Below are positions 1 through 5,892 of a stretch of 18,081 nt of DNA, one piece after another. The notes beneath the pieces were generated by a model. It was not told the origin of the DNA. It searched no databases and saw only the letters and a program-made list of their open reading frames with translations. A program made the position numbers and the translations under genes. Location of the stretch: the NCBI GenBank assembly GCA_030605865.1, contig JAUWHN010000004.1, positions 1 to 18,081 on the forward strand, in the 5' to 3' direction. The number at the start of each line of letters is the position of its first letter. The first letter of the stretch is position 1. This DNA comes from Candidatus Portnoyibacteriota bacterium (GTDB taxonomy: Bacteria; Patescibacteriota; Minisyncoccia; RBG-13-40-8-A; JAUWHN01).

Positions 1-378
1 ACAGACTTGAGAACAGGTTCCTGATGTATCACACTTGGTATCAGGTTCATAATTATCCGGAACAATTACTGAACCGCCGTCAGTCAAAGAAATGGTATGG
101 CCAACAATAGAGAGGTTTTGGGTGTCAGTGTTAATATCAGTAAAAATAGCAGTCAGGTCAATCATGCCGCTTCTGCTAAGCGTTAATGTTTTAGTGGTGG
201 TGCCAGTGAAAGATATACCTGTGGTGTAATTATTGCCATCTGCTCCTGAAGGCCAACTGAGTTGGCAATCAGTGCCTATACAGACTTGAGAACAGGTTCC
301 TGATGTATCACACTTGGTATCAGGTTCATAATTATCCGGAACAATTACTGAACCGCCGTCAGTCAAAGAAATGGTATG
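1..378. repeat. Perfect 99-bp direct repeat, 279-bp period
   Basis: Positions 1-99 are identical to 280-378; the copies begin to diverge at 100/379. The 279-bp offset is exactly 93 codons, so the repeat stays in frame within the surface protein. The next copies probably lie to the left of the window. Confidence 0.9.
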
Positions 379-750
379 ACCGACTATAGAAAGCTGTTGC
401 CAACTGGTTCTACAAGCATTATCAAGGCAAATATTGCCTACCGCAGTAATATCACCGCCAATATCAATGTCGTTGCCAAACCAGCTGTATCCGTCTACTT
501 TGATACCCTTAGTAGCATTAGTACCTACTGTTAGACCATAGGTATCATCTGCGTCATTAGTAGAAAAACCAACTCTACCAGTTTTGGATTGCTCGTTTGA
601 CCCCACATTGATCGGTGCAGCGACACTTCCTAAGGGCGGGCTGGCTGTGGGCCCAACCCAGGCTAAAACCATAGAAATTCCCCAACCCACAATTAAACTA
701 ATTAGGACAATTGTTGAAATTGTCAGAGGGAGGTGTTTTAAGTTAAACAT
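1..750 (-). CDS. Secreted/surface repeat protein, N-terminal part (runs off left edge)
   Basis: An open frame of 250 codons reads from the ATG at 750 to the window edge without a stop. The N-terminus has a short basic start and a hydrophobic stretch (about residues 9-30, ending near VLA), so it is a signal peptide or anchor. A motif follows of the type PPxGxVxAPINVG with a Gln/Lys/Gly-rich continuation, which I associate with surface proteins of CPR bacteria. The later part is Thr/Ser/Asp/Gly-rich and contains LSIVGHTISLTDGGSV twice, 93 residues apart, each followed by a Cys-rich piece (CDTSGTCSQVC). Such repeats resemble phage tail-fibre or bacterial adhesin shafts. No Shine-Dalgarno is visible upstream. 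The binding target is unknown and the C-terminus is outside the window. Confidence 0.75.
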   Translation of the reverse strand, partial: MFNLKHLPLTISTIVLISLIVGWGISMVLAWVGPTASPPLGSVAAPINVGSNEQSKTGRVGFSTNDADDTYGLTVGTNATKGIKVDGYSWFGNDIDIGGDITAVGNICLDNACRTSWQQLSIVGHTISLTDGGSVIVPDNYEPDTKCDTSGTCSQVCIGTDCQLSWPSGADGNNYTTGISFTGTTTKTLTLSRSGMIDLTAIFTDINTDTQNLSIVGHTISLTDGGSVIVPDNYEPDTKCDTSGTCSQVC

Positions 751-761
751 AGTTTGTAAAA

Positions 762-801
762 GCGGATATACGCGGATAGTTACGCAGATTTACGCGGATA
801 G
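762..801. repeat. Degenerate GCGGATA tandem repeat
   Basis: Four units with 10-12 nt spacing start at 762, 772, 784 and 794 (GCGGATA, GCGGATA, GCAGATT, GCGGATA), separated by short T/A-C linkers. A related inverted piece (CGCGTAGCTATCTG) lies at about 912-925. The array sits just upstream of the surface-protein start codon at 750. Role unknown. Confidence 0.7.
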
Positions 802-805
802 GCCT

Positions 806-835
806 TAGAATGATTCGACCTAGAATGATTCGACC
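806..835. repeat. 15-bp tandem duplication
   Basis: TAGAATGATTCGACC occurs twice back to back at 806-820 and 821-835, followed by a partial third piece (TTTGACCTAG). It is non-coding, upstream of the surface-protein gene. Confidence 0.85.
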
Positions 836-866
836 TTTGACCTAGAAATAAATTTTCAGCGCTGTG

Positions 867-908
867 CCCCGTAGTTAAATCCGAAGGATTTATACTATCG
901 GGGTTTTT
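867..908. terminator. Strong intergenic hairpin, terminator-like on the + strand
   Basis: CCCC at 867-870 pairs with GGGG at 900-903. The arms continue through GTAGTTAAATCC and GGATTTATACTA with small irregularities around a GAA loop. A T-run follows on the + strand (904-908), giving an intrinsic-terminator shape. No + strand gene lies upstream. Both flanking genes are on the minus strand, where the hairpin has no T-run and could act as a leader structure for the surface-protein mRNA. A smaller hairpin (GTAACAA/TTGTTAC, 964-984) lies beside it. Confidence 0.5.
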
Positions 909-1022
909 CCGCGTAGCTATCTGTGTCTATCTGCTTCTATTTTTTAAAATACTCCAAAATTAGGTAACAATGACCTTTTGTTACTTGATAATTAATAATT
1001 ATTCTCTATATAATTATTTCAT

Positions 1023-1490
1023 TTACTCCACGCCCCCGGGGGTTACCTCATTCTTACACTGATCAACTCTTGTTTTATCAGCCATCCTTTCACATGAACT
1101 TGGATTCTTAGCACTTATAGCAAGTATAATAACTATATTGTCCTTACATATCATTCTTACCCTTTCTTCATCTATCTCATTACAGACACTAATATCTTCT
1201 TTTATAATAGCTTCGGCTAAAATATCGCATCTTTCTCTATCCCTCTCGTTTTCAATCCCCTCACAGAGGGAAATGTCTTCGGCTCCTATAATTTTCTCCA
1301 TAACTTTCTTTGTTTCCTCTGGGGTGGGAATAACTTCTTCAACTCCTTCAGTAGGAACCCCCTCTTCAACAGAACCCGGTTCAACTGGTGCCTCTCCGCC
1401 TTCTTTTTCTCTGGGAATAGCTAAAATAATCCCAACTGCAACTATTACTACAATCACAACTACGAGTAAAATAATTTTCTGTTTAGACAT
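1023..1490 (-). CDS. Small membrane-anchored protein with Cys-containing repeats
   Basis: 155 residues. An N-terminal MSKQK start leads into one long hydrophobic helix (about 6-25), then an acidic Pro/Glu-rich linker (about 27-60). The C-terminal part has about three repeats of the pattern D-x-S-x-C-x-x-I-x-x-E-x-x-R-x-x-C, with Cys pairs that could form disulfides or bind metal outside the membrane. It is not a lipoprotein, because no lipobox Cys follows the helix. The start ATG at 1490 has no clear Shine-Dalgarno. The N-terminal half resembles the decayed gene at 1598-1940, suggesting a duplicated anchor. I do not recognise a function. Confidence 0.7.
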   Translation of the reverse strand: MSKQKIILLVVVIVVIVAVGIILAIPREKEGGEAPVEPGSVEEGVPTEGVEEVIPTPEETKKVMEKIIGAEDISLCEGIENERDRERCDILAEAIIKEDISVCNEIDEERVRMICKDNIVIILAISAKNPSSCERMADKTRVDQCKNEVTPGGVE

Positions 1491-1500
1491 AGGTGTAATT

Positions 1501-1581
1501 CGAATCTACGAATGACATACGAATGCTTTGAATATTTCTATTATTTTATTCGCGGCATTCGCATAAAAATTCGTATCATTC
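1501..1581. repeat. CGAAT/ATTCG inverted repeat cluster
   Basis: Three CGAAT copies (1501, 1509, 1520) face three ATTCG copies (1548, 1557, 1569). CGAATGC at 1520-1526 pairs perfectly with GCATTCG at 1555-1561, and TACGAAT at 1507-1513 pairs with ATTCGTA at 1569-1575. The RNA or single strand could fold into a two-step stem. It sits just upstream of the 1023-1490 gene. Confidence 0.6.
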
Positions 1582-1597
1582 AAATTATTTTTATTAA

Positions 1598-1940
1598 TTA
1601 TTTAACAATAATATACCCTTTCATCTCTCCTTCAAATCCTCCGTAGGGGTCACTGTAGAATAAAAACTTGCCTTGCTGCTTCGGTTACGGTCTGGGGTAT
1701 GGCCACACCTTCTTCAACTTCAGCCCATATTCCTGGAACCACAATATCCTCGGGAACCTCCTCACGAGTCAGGCTTACAGCTTCTTCAACTTCTTCAGCA
1801 GGAGCCCCCTTTTCAATAGGAGCTTTGCCTTTTTCTTCCTTAAAAATGTTTAAGACGCCCTAAATTACCACTCCCAGAGCAGATATTATTACAATGCTCG
1901 CAATTAGAGTTAAAGTGTTTTTTTGTTTGAGCATAAACAT
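1598..1940 (-). pseudogene. Decayed membrane-anchored protein with cupredoxin-like tail
   Basis: Reading from ATG at 1940 or 1934, the frame gives MLKQK plus a hydrophobic helix, then meets an in-frame TAG at 1860-1862. The same frame continues as an acidic Glu/Pro/Ala linker very like that of the neighbouring 1023-1490 protein, up to a TGA at 1650-1652. Near 1660 the reading moves to another frame and gives GKFLFYSDPYGG followed by EMKGYIIVK and a TAA at 1598-1600. That ending resembles the last strands of plastocyanin/cupredoxin domains, but Ser stands where the copper-ligand Cys is expected, and most of such a domain is missing. One nonsense change, one frameshift and a probable internal deletion indicate a pseudogene. 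Sequencing error could explain single lesions but not all. Confidence 0.6.
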
Positions 1941-1952
1941 GATGCAAATCTA

Positions 1953-1974
1953 CCTGCCTCGCCGGCAAGGCGGG
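1953..1974. repeat. GC-rich palindromic element (intergenic copy)
   Basis: A 22-nt near-palindrome has arms CCTGCCT and AGGCGGG around a GCCGGC core, in an otherwise AT-rich stretch. It is followed by CAAATG, reminiscent of the GGGCAAG ends of the elements inside gatB and thrS. It lies just upstream of the decayed gene. Confidence 0.55.
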
Positions 1975-1982
1975 CAAATGAA

Positions 1983-2040
1983 ATGCTAATCTACGAATTG
2001 CGAATATTCGCAATTTGCATAATTGGCATAAAATTAGCAT
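1983..2040. repeat. AT-rich nested inverted repeat
   Basis: ATGCTAAT at 1983-1990 is the reverse complement of ATTAGCAT at 2033-2040. Inside lies a perfect 20-nt palindrome at 1996-2015 centred on CGAATATTCG. It is non-coding and uses the same CGAAT vocabulary as the cluster at 1501-1581. The rest of 1941-2127 contains no gene that I can support. Confidence 0.6.
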
Positions 2041-2127
2041 ATTGGCATCATTTTGGTTATATCACTTCTTATCTTACCACAAAAAGGGTTGTCAAGAAAA
2101 AAAGTTATCCACAACCCTAAAAAAGCT

Positions 2128-2155
2128 TTGCTATTTAAAAAACATCTGCTAAACT
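2128..2155 (+). promoter_or_regulatory. Possible promoter of the comF-like gene
   Basis: TTGCTA (2128-2133), a 16-nt spacer and TAAACT (2150-2155) form a weak sigma-70-type pair. The expected transcription start lies about 7 nt downstream, at or next to the ATG at 2163, giving a leaderless mRNA. This is supported only by analogy with the stronger rpmF and secE promoters. Confidence 0.35.
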
Positions 2156-2162
2156 TAACTCT

Positions 2163-2879
2163 ATGTTTCAAGCTATTAAAAACTTTCTCCTTGACCTATT
2201 TTTCCCTAAAAAATGCCTTAATTGTGGCAAGAACGGGGCTTATATTTGTAATTCCTGCCTTGATAAAATCGAAATTATCCCAAATAACAAGTGTCCTTTT
2301 TGCAACAGACCCGTGCCCAATACTTTTATTTGTGAAAAATGCCGAGAAAAACACTTTTTAGACCGGCTAATCTGGGCAACTCCCTACTCTAATCCCCTAA
2401 TCAAAGAACTGATCCGAGTTTTTAAATACCACTTTATCAAAGAACTTGCCAAACCCCTCTCCAAGCTCTTAATAAAGAGCTTGGAAAACATCTCAAACAT
2501 TGTAATTGTGCCGATTCCTCTACATGAACGAAGGCTCAAGGAGCGAGATTTTAACCAGGCAGAACTTTTAGCTAAAGAGATTGCCGAACACTATTCTCTG
2601 CCCTTAGAAACTGGGGTTCTTAAAAGAAAACGAGCTGTTACACCCCAAGCCCAAATAAAAGACCATAAAACCCGAAAAACCAATATCAAAGGTATTTTTG
2701 AAATAGACCCGAAATTCACTAAAAAATGCCTGGATAAAAAACAAAACTTACTCAAAGATAAAACAATTATCTTAATAGATGATGTTATTACCACCGGCGC
2801 TACCCTTTCGGAAGCCGCAAAGGTCCTAAAATGCGCTGGCGCCAAAGAAATTTGGGGATTAGTGGTTGCGAAAGGGTGA
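2163..2879 (+). CDS. comF: ComF-family phosphoribosyltransferase-like protein
   Basis: 238 residues. The N-terminal third has four CxxC or similar pairs (Cys 18/21, 29/32, 44/47, 57/60), the zinc-ribbon region of ComFC/GntX-type proteins. The conserved RDFNQAELLA segment lies at 128-137. The phosphoribosyltransferase loop ILIDDVITTGAT, which binds PRPP in this fold, lies at 203-214. ComFC is needed for DNA uptake in competent bacteria, and the length is normal for the family. No other competence gene lies next to it here, so a role in DNA uptake is family knowledge only. The start is leaderless-looking, without a Shine-Dalgarno. The stop (TGA) overlaps the promoter of the downstream tRNAs. 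Confidence 0.9.
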   Translation: MFQAIKNFLLDLFFPKKCLNCGKNGAYICNSCLDKIEIIPNNKCPFCNRPVPNTFICEKCREKHFLDRLIWATPYSNPLIKELIRVFKYHFIKELAKPLSKLLIKSLENISNIVIVPIPLHERRLKERDFNQAELLAKEIAEHYSLPLETGVLKRKRAVTPQAQIKDHKTRKTNIKGIFEIDPKFTKKCLDKKQNLLKDKTIILIDDVITTGATLSEAAKVLKCAGAKEIWGLVVAKG

Positions 2880-2894
2880 AATTTATGTTAAAAT
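2866..2894 (+). promoter_or_regulatory. Promoter for the tRNA-Ser cluster
   Basis: TTGCGA (2866-2871), a 17-nt spacer and TAAAAT (2889-2894) lie at the 3' end of the comF-like gene. The predicted start is about 2901, a few nt before the mature 5' end of tRNA-Ser(GCT) at 2904. It would also serve the membrane protein, tRNA-Arg and recG downstream. Confidence 0.5.
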
Positions 2895-2903
2895 AGGAAA
2901 TGA

Positions 2904-2989
2904 GGTAGGGTGCCGGAGTGGTCAAACGGAGCTGGTTGCTAACCAGTGGTCCTTAACAGGGCGCGTGGGTTCGAATCCCACCCCTACCG
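2904..2989 (+). tRNA. tRNA-Ser(GCT)
   Basis: The acceptor stem GGTAGGG (2904-2910) pairs with CCCTACC (2982-2988), with discriminator G at 2989, typical of Ser. The anticodon stem is CTGG/CCAG with loop TTGCTAA and anticodon GCT at 2938-2940, reading AGC/AGU. A long variable arm and a GGTTCGAATCC T-arm are present. CCA is not encoded. Confidence 0.95.
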
Positions 2990-3003
2990 ATCAGTTTTAT
3001 TAT

Positions 3004-3090
3004 GGTGGGATGCCAGAGTGGCTTAATGGGACAGTTTTGAAAACTGTTGAGGTCTCACGACTTCCGGGGGTTCGAATCCCTCTCCCACCG
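3004..3090 (+). tRNA. tRNA-Ser(TGA)
   Basis: The acceptor stem GGTGGGA (3004-3010) pairs with TCCCACC (3083-3089), with discriminator G at 3090. The anticodon stem is ACAGT/ACTGT with loop TTTGAAA and anticodon TGA at 3038-3040. A long variable arm marks class II tRNA. Positions 36-38 are A-A-A, the known recognition feature of MiaA, so this tRNA is an expected substrate of the MiaB-MiaA fusion in this window. CCA is not encoded. Confidence 0.95.
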
Positions 3091-3092
3091 TC

Positions 3093-3701
3093 ATGCCTCA
3101 AGTAGTTGATTTGCGTAAAATTAAAAAAGTTCCAAAAAAAACTCCTGAAAAAGGTGAAATAGAACCTGCTAAAAAAATCAAACACATAGAAGTTGAAACA
3201 AAAGAATCTCGGCCCAAGGCTGACCAGCCGAAGGCTGGCACCCCAACAAAAATTGAATGGACTGCTCTGGAGTTTAAAAAATACAAAAAAGGCAAAAAAT
3301 GGTTTGTTCCCCCCACCCTTCTGGCCTTAGCTGTTATAATCGCTGCTATACTGCTTAAAAATTTACTATTGGTTATTGCAACTATCTTAACTGTTTTTGT
3401 TGTCTATATTTACGCCAAAAAAGAACCCAGAAAAATTAAATTCTCTATCAGCGGAAACGGAGTACAGATTGACCAAGTTGTTTATAAATTTGAAGATTTA
3501 AAATCTTTCTGGATTTTTTATGAACCAGGGAAAATAAAAGAAATCAGCATCCGAAGCAAAAAAGCATTTATGCCTTATATCAAAATTCCTTTGAACGACC
3601 AAAATCCGGCTGAAGTGCGCAAGCTTCTTCTAAAATTCTTGTTGGAAAAAAAATATAAAGAATCAGTAATAGATGAGTGGACGAGAAGAAGCGGGTTTTA
3701 A
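3093..3701 (+). CDS. Conserved-looking membrane protein, two TM helices and PH-like tail
   Basis: 202 residues. A Lys/Pro/Glu-rich, probably disordered N-terminal region (1-65) precedes two adjacent hydrophobic helices (about 71-88 and 90-107), then a soluble C-terminal domain (about 112-200) with alternating strands and a final helix. The tail resembles the small PH-like domains of many CPR membrane proteins, but I cannot name a family. The only reasonable start is the ATG at 3093, two nt after the end of tRNA-Ser(TGA), with no room for a Shine-Dalgarno, so translation probably begins near the 5' end left by tRNA 3' processing. A perfect palindrome (3224-3238) lies in the disordered region. 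The stop is 5 nt before tRNA-Arg. Confidence 0.8.
   Translation: MPQVVDLRKIKKVPKKTPEKGEIEPAKKIKHIEVETKESRPKADQPKAGTPTKIEWTALEFKKYKKGKKWFVPPTLLALAVIIAAILLKNLLLVIATILTVFVVYIYAKKEPRKIKFSISGNGVQIDQVVYKFEDLKSFWIFYEPGKIKEISIRSKKAFMPYIKIPLNDQNPAEVRKLLLKFLLEKKYKESVIDEWTRRSGF
3224..3238. repeat. Palindrome in disordered coding region
   Basis: CCAGCC and GGCTGG flank a GAA loop, encoding residues about 44-49 of the 202-residue membrane protein. The GAA/TTC loop matches that of the gatB element at 11553-11587. Confidence 0.5.
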
Positions 3702-3706
3702 CACCT

Positions 3707-3779
3707 GTCCCCGTAGTTCAACGGATAGAACGTTTCCTTGCGGAGGAAAAGGTTACAGGTTCGAGTCCTGTCGGGGACG
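3707..3779 (+). tRNA. tRNA-Arg(GCG)
   Basis: The acceptor stem GTCCCCG (3707-3713) pairs with CGGGGAC (3772-3778), with discriminator G at 3779. The D-arm is GTTC/GAAC, the anticodon stem TTTCC/GGAAA with loop TTGCGGA, and the T-arm ACAGG/CCTGT. The anticodon is GCG, reading CGC and by wobble CGU. Most bacteria instead use ACG edited to ICG. CCA is not encoded. The recG start codon follows after one nucleotide. Confidence 0.92.
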
Positions 3780-3780
3780 C

Positions 3781-5889
3781 ATGGCATTAACTCTAGAAAC
3801 ACCATTATCCCAATTGCCGCGAATTGGGAAAAAATATTATAAACAATTTCACAAGCTCGGGCTGAACATCGTCCGGGATTTACTTTATTATTTCCCCCAC
3901 CGCTATGATGACTTTTCCAACATTGTTCCAATTGCCAAGTTAGAGCTCCATAAAACCGCCACAATTCAAGGAAAAATTTTAGATATAAAGTCTACGCAAA
4001 CATTCCAACGACGAATAACTCTGGTTGAGGCAATTGTCCAGGATAAAACCAGCATTATAAAGGCAATCTGGTTTAATCAGTACTTTATAGCCCAAATTTT
4101 AAAAAAAGGCCAGCAGGTTAGCTTGTCTGGAAAATTAAAACTTGGCTCCAAGGGATACTATCTCTCCAATCCAAGCTACGAAATAATGCGCTTTACCCCC
4201 CACCAAAAATTTGGTGGGGGGCTAACTCACACTGCCGGGCTAATCCCTGTTTATCCGGAAACAGCCGGTATCACATCCCGGGTAATCAGATTCGCTTTAA
4301 AAATGTCTCTGCCAATAATCAATCAAATAAAAGAATTTTTGCCTTCAGAAATCATCAAAAATCAAAATCTCCCTCCTCTTAAAACCGCTCTTAAAGAAAT
4401 TCACTTTCCAAAAACTAAAATTTCAGCTGAAAAAGCTCGCAATCGCTTAGCTTTTGATGAGCTTTTTTTAATTCAATTATCAGTTATCCAACAAAAGCAA
4501 GTCCTTCAAAAACAAATTGCTAAGGCAATTCCTTTTAATAAAGAATTAGTCCAGTCCTTTGTTAAAAGCCTGCCTTTTCAACTTACCAACAGCCAGAAAA
4601 TTGCTGCCTGGGATATTCTTCAAGATATTGCTAAACCGATGCCTATGAACCGGCTTCTAAATGGTGATGTTGGCTCGGGAAAAACCGTTGTTGCTGCCAT
4701 TGCTGCTTTAGAGGTAGCTAAAACCGGTTCCCAAGTAGCTTTTATGGCACCAACTGAAATATTAGCCCAGCAACACTTCAAAGAAATTAGTAAATTATTA
4801 AAAAGGTTCAAATTAAAAATTGGGCTACTAACAAGTAGTACAGGCAAAATCTTCTACAAAGGCAAAACAGACCCCGAAAAGAAATCAAAGATTTCTAACG
4901 GGGCAAGTATTGTAATTGGTACTCACGCCTTAATACAGAAAGGAGTTGTGTTTCGCGATTTGGCTCTAATTATTATTGACGAGCAGCACCGCTTCGGGGT
5001 TGAACAAAGGGCAACTCTACAAAAAGCAGCAACTATCCCTCATTTCTTAACTCTTACCGCTACCCCGATTCCTCGCACCCTGGCTTTAACTATTTATGGC
5101 GATTTAGATATCTCTCTTTTAAAAGAAATGCCAAAGGGCCGACAGAAAATTATCACTAAAATAGTTGCTCCGGCTAATCGCCAACAAGCATACGAATTTA
5201 TTCGCCAGCAAATTAAACAGGGACAACAGGCTTTTGTAATATGCCCCTTGATTGAGGAATCGGAAAAATTAGCCGCCAAAGGCGAGCCTCGCCACAGGCG
5301 GGAAGTAAAAAGTGTTACCCAAGAATATGAAAAATTAACCAAAGAAATATTTCCTGACTTGAAAATCGCTATGCTTCATGGAAAAATGCGACCCAAAGAA
5401 AAAGAAGAAATAATGACCCAGTTTAAGGATAAAAAAACCAATGTCCTGGTTTCAACATCGGTTATAGAAGTAGGCATTGATATACCCAATGCTACGGTAA
5501 TAATGATTGAAGGCTCGGAGCGTTTTGGTTTGGCCCAACTTCACCAATTTAGAGGACGAGTTGGCCGGGGAAAACACCAATCTTATTGTTTTCTTTTTAC
5601 CGACAGCCCGGCAAAAACCACTCAAGCCCGGCTAAAGGCACTTCTTAAATGCGAAAATGGCTTTGAATTAGCTGAAAAAGATTTAAAAATCCGGGGACCG
5701 GGCGAACTTTACGGAGTTCGCCAATCTGGCTTACCTGACTTGGCAATGGCTAACCTGGGCAATCTGCCTTTGGTTGAACAAACCCGCAAAGAGGCAAATA
5801 ATTTATTGGACAAAGATTCAGAACTGAAAAACTATCCCCTGCTCCAAGAAAAATTAAAAGAATTTCATAGAACGGTTCATTTTGAGTAA
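3781..5889 (+). CDS. recG: ATP-dependent DNA helicase RecG
   Basis: 702 residues, normal for RecG, which remodels stalled replication forks and branch-migrates Holliday junctions. The N-terminal wedge/OB domain is followed by a superfamily 2 helicase core: Walker A GDVGSGKT (295-302), DEQH box (400-403), TATPIPRTL (426-434) and motif VI QFRGRVGRG (589-597), then the RecG C-terminal region. The frame is open further upstream, but that part is only translated tRNA-Arg. The ATG at 3781, one nt after the tRNA, starts the recognisable protein. Two palindromes fall in the coding sequence, at residues 139-147 and 501-505, where extra residues seem inserted relative to typical RecG. The stop is 3 nt from the convergent rnc stop. 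Confidence 0.95.
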   Translation: MALTLETPLSQLPRIGKKYYKQFHKLGLNIVRDLLYYFPHRYDDFSNIVPIAKLELHKTATIQGKILDIKSTQTFQRRITLVEAIVQDKTSIIKAIWFNQYFIAQILKKGQQVSLSGKLKLGSKGYYLSNPSYEIMRFTPHQKFGGGLTHTAGLIPVYPETAGITSRVIRFALKMSLPIINQIKEFLPSEIIKNQNLPPLKTALKEIHFPKTKISAEKARNRLAFDELFLIQLSVIQQKQVLQKQIAKAIPFNKELVQSFVKSLPFQLTNSQKIAAWDILQDIAKPMPMNRLLNGDVGSGKTVVAAIAALEVAKTGSQVAFMAPTEILAQQHFKEISKLLKRFKLKIGLLTSSTGKIFYKGKTDPEKKSKISNGASIVIGTHALIQKGVVFRDLALIIIDEQHRFGVEQRATLQKAATIPHFLTLTATPIPRTLALTIYGDLDISLLKEMPKGRQKIITKIVAPANRQQAYEFIRQQIKQGQQAFVICPLIEESEKLAAKGEPRHRREVKSVTQEYEKLTKEIFPDLKIAMLHGKMRPKEKEEIMTQFKDKKTNVLVSTSVIEVGIDIPNATVIMIEGSERFGLAQLHQFRGRVGRGKHQSYCFLFTDSPAKTTQARLKALLKCENGFELAEKDLKIRGPGELYGVRQSGLPDLAMANLGNLPLVEQTRKEANNLLDKDSELKNYPLLQEKLKEFHRTVHFE
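4196..4221. repeat. Perfect 12-bp-arm palindrome in recG
   Basis: The arm CCCCCCACCAAA (4196-4207) and its exact reverse complement (4210-4221) flank an AA loop. It encodes residues about 139-147 (TPHQKFGGG), at the edge of the OB domain where family members usually have a short loop. Confidence 0.75.
5281..5293. repeat. Short palindrome in recG
   Basis: GGCGAG and CTCGCC flank one C; GGCGGG follows at 5298-5303. The segment encodes a basic insertion (KGEPRHRRE) in the helicase domain. GGCGAG arms also occur in the miaA and gatB elements. Confidence 0.45.
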
Positions 5890-5892
5890 AAC

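Noticed and set aside
584..808. 74-codon + strand ORF
   Set aside because: It is antisense to the signal peptide region of the surface protein and runs into the GCGGATA repeats; no domain or start signal.
762..835. Possible CRISPR array
   Set aside because: Units are only 7-15 nt with 2-5 nt gaps, so there are no spacers and no cas genes nearby.
1138..1515. 125-codon + strand ORF
   Set aside because: Antisense of the Cys-repeat protein; Ser/Ile/Thr-rich shadow without motifs.
2105..2113. Perfect DnaA-box sequence TTATCCACA
   Set aside because: A single box with no further copies, no dnaA/dnaN and no AT-rich unwinding array beside it; not enough to call an origin.
2866..3105. 79-codon + strand ORF
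   Set aside because: It is the translation of the two tRNA-Ser genes; its peptide is the well-known product of translated tRNA sequence.
3673..3780. Upstream 36-codon extension of recG
   Set aside because: It encodes translated tRNA-Arg, not protein; the recognisable RecG start is at 3781.
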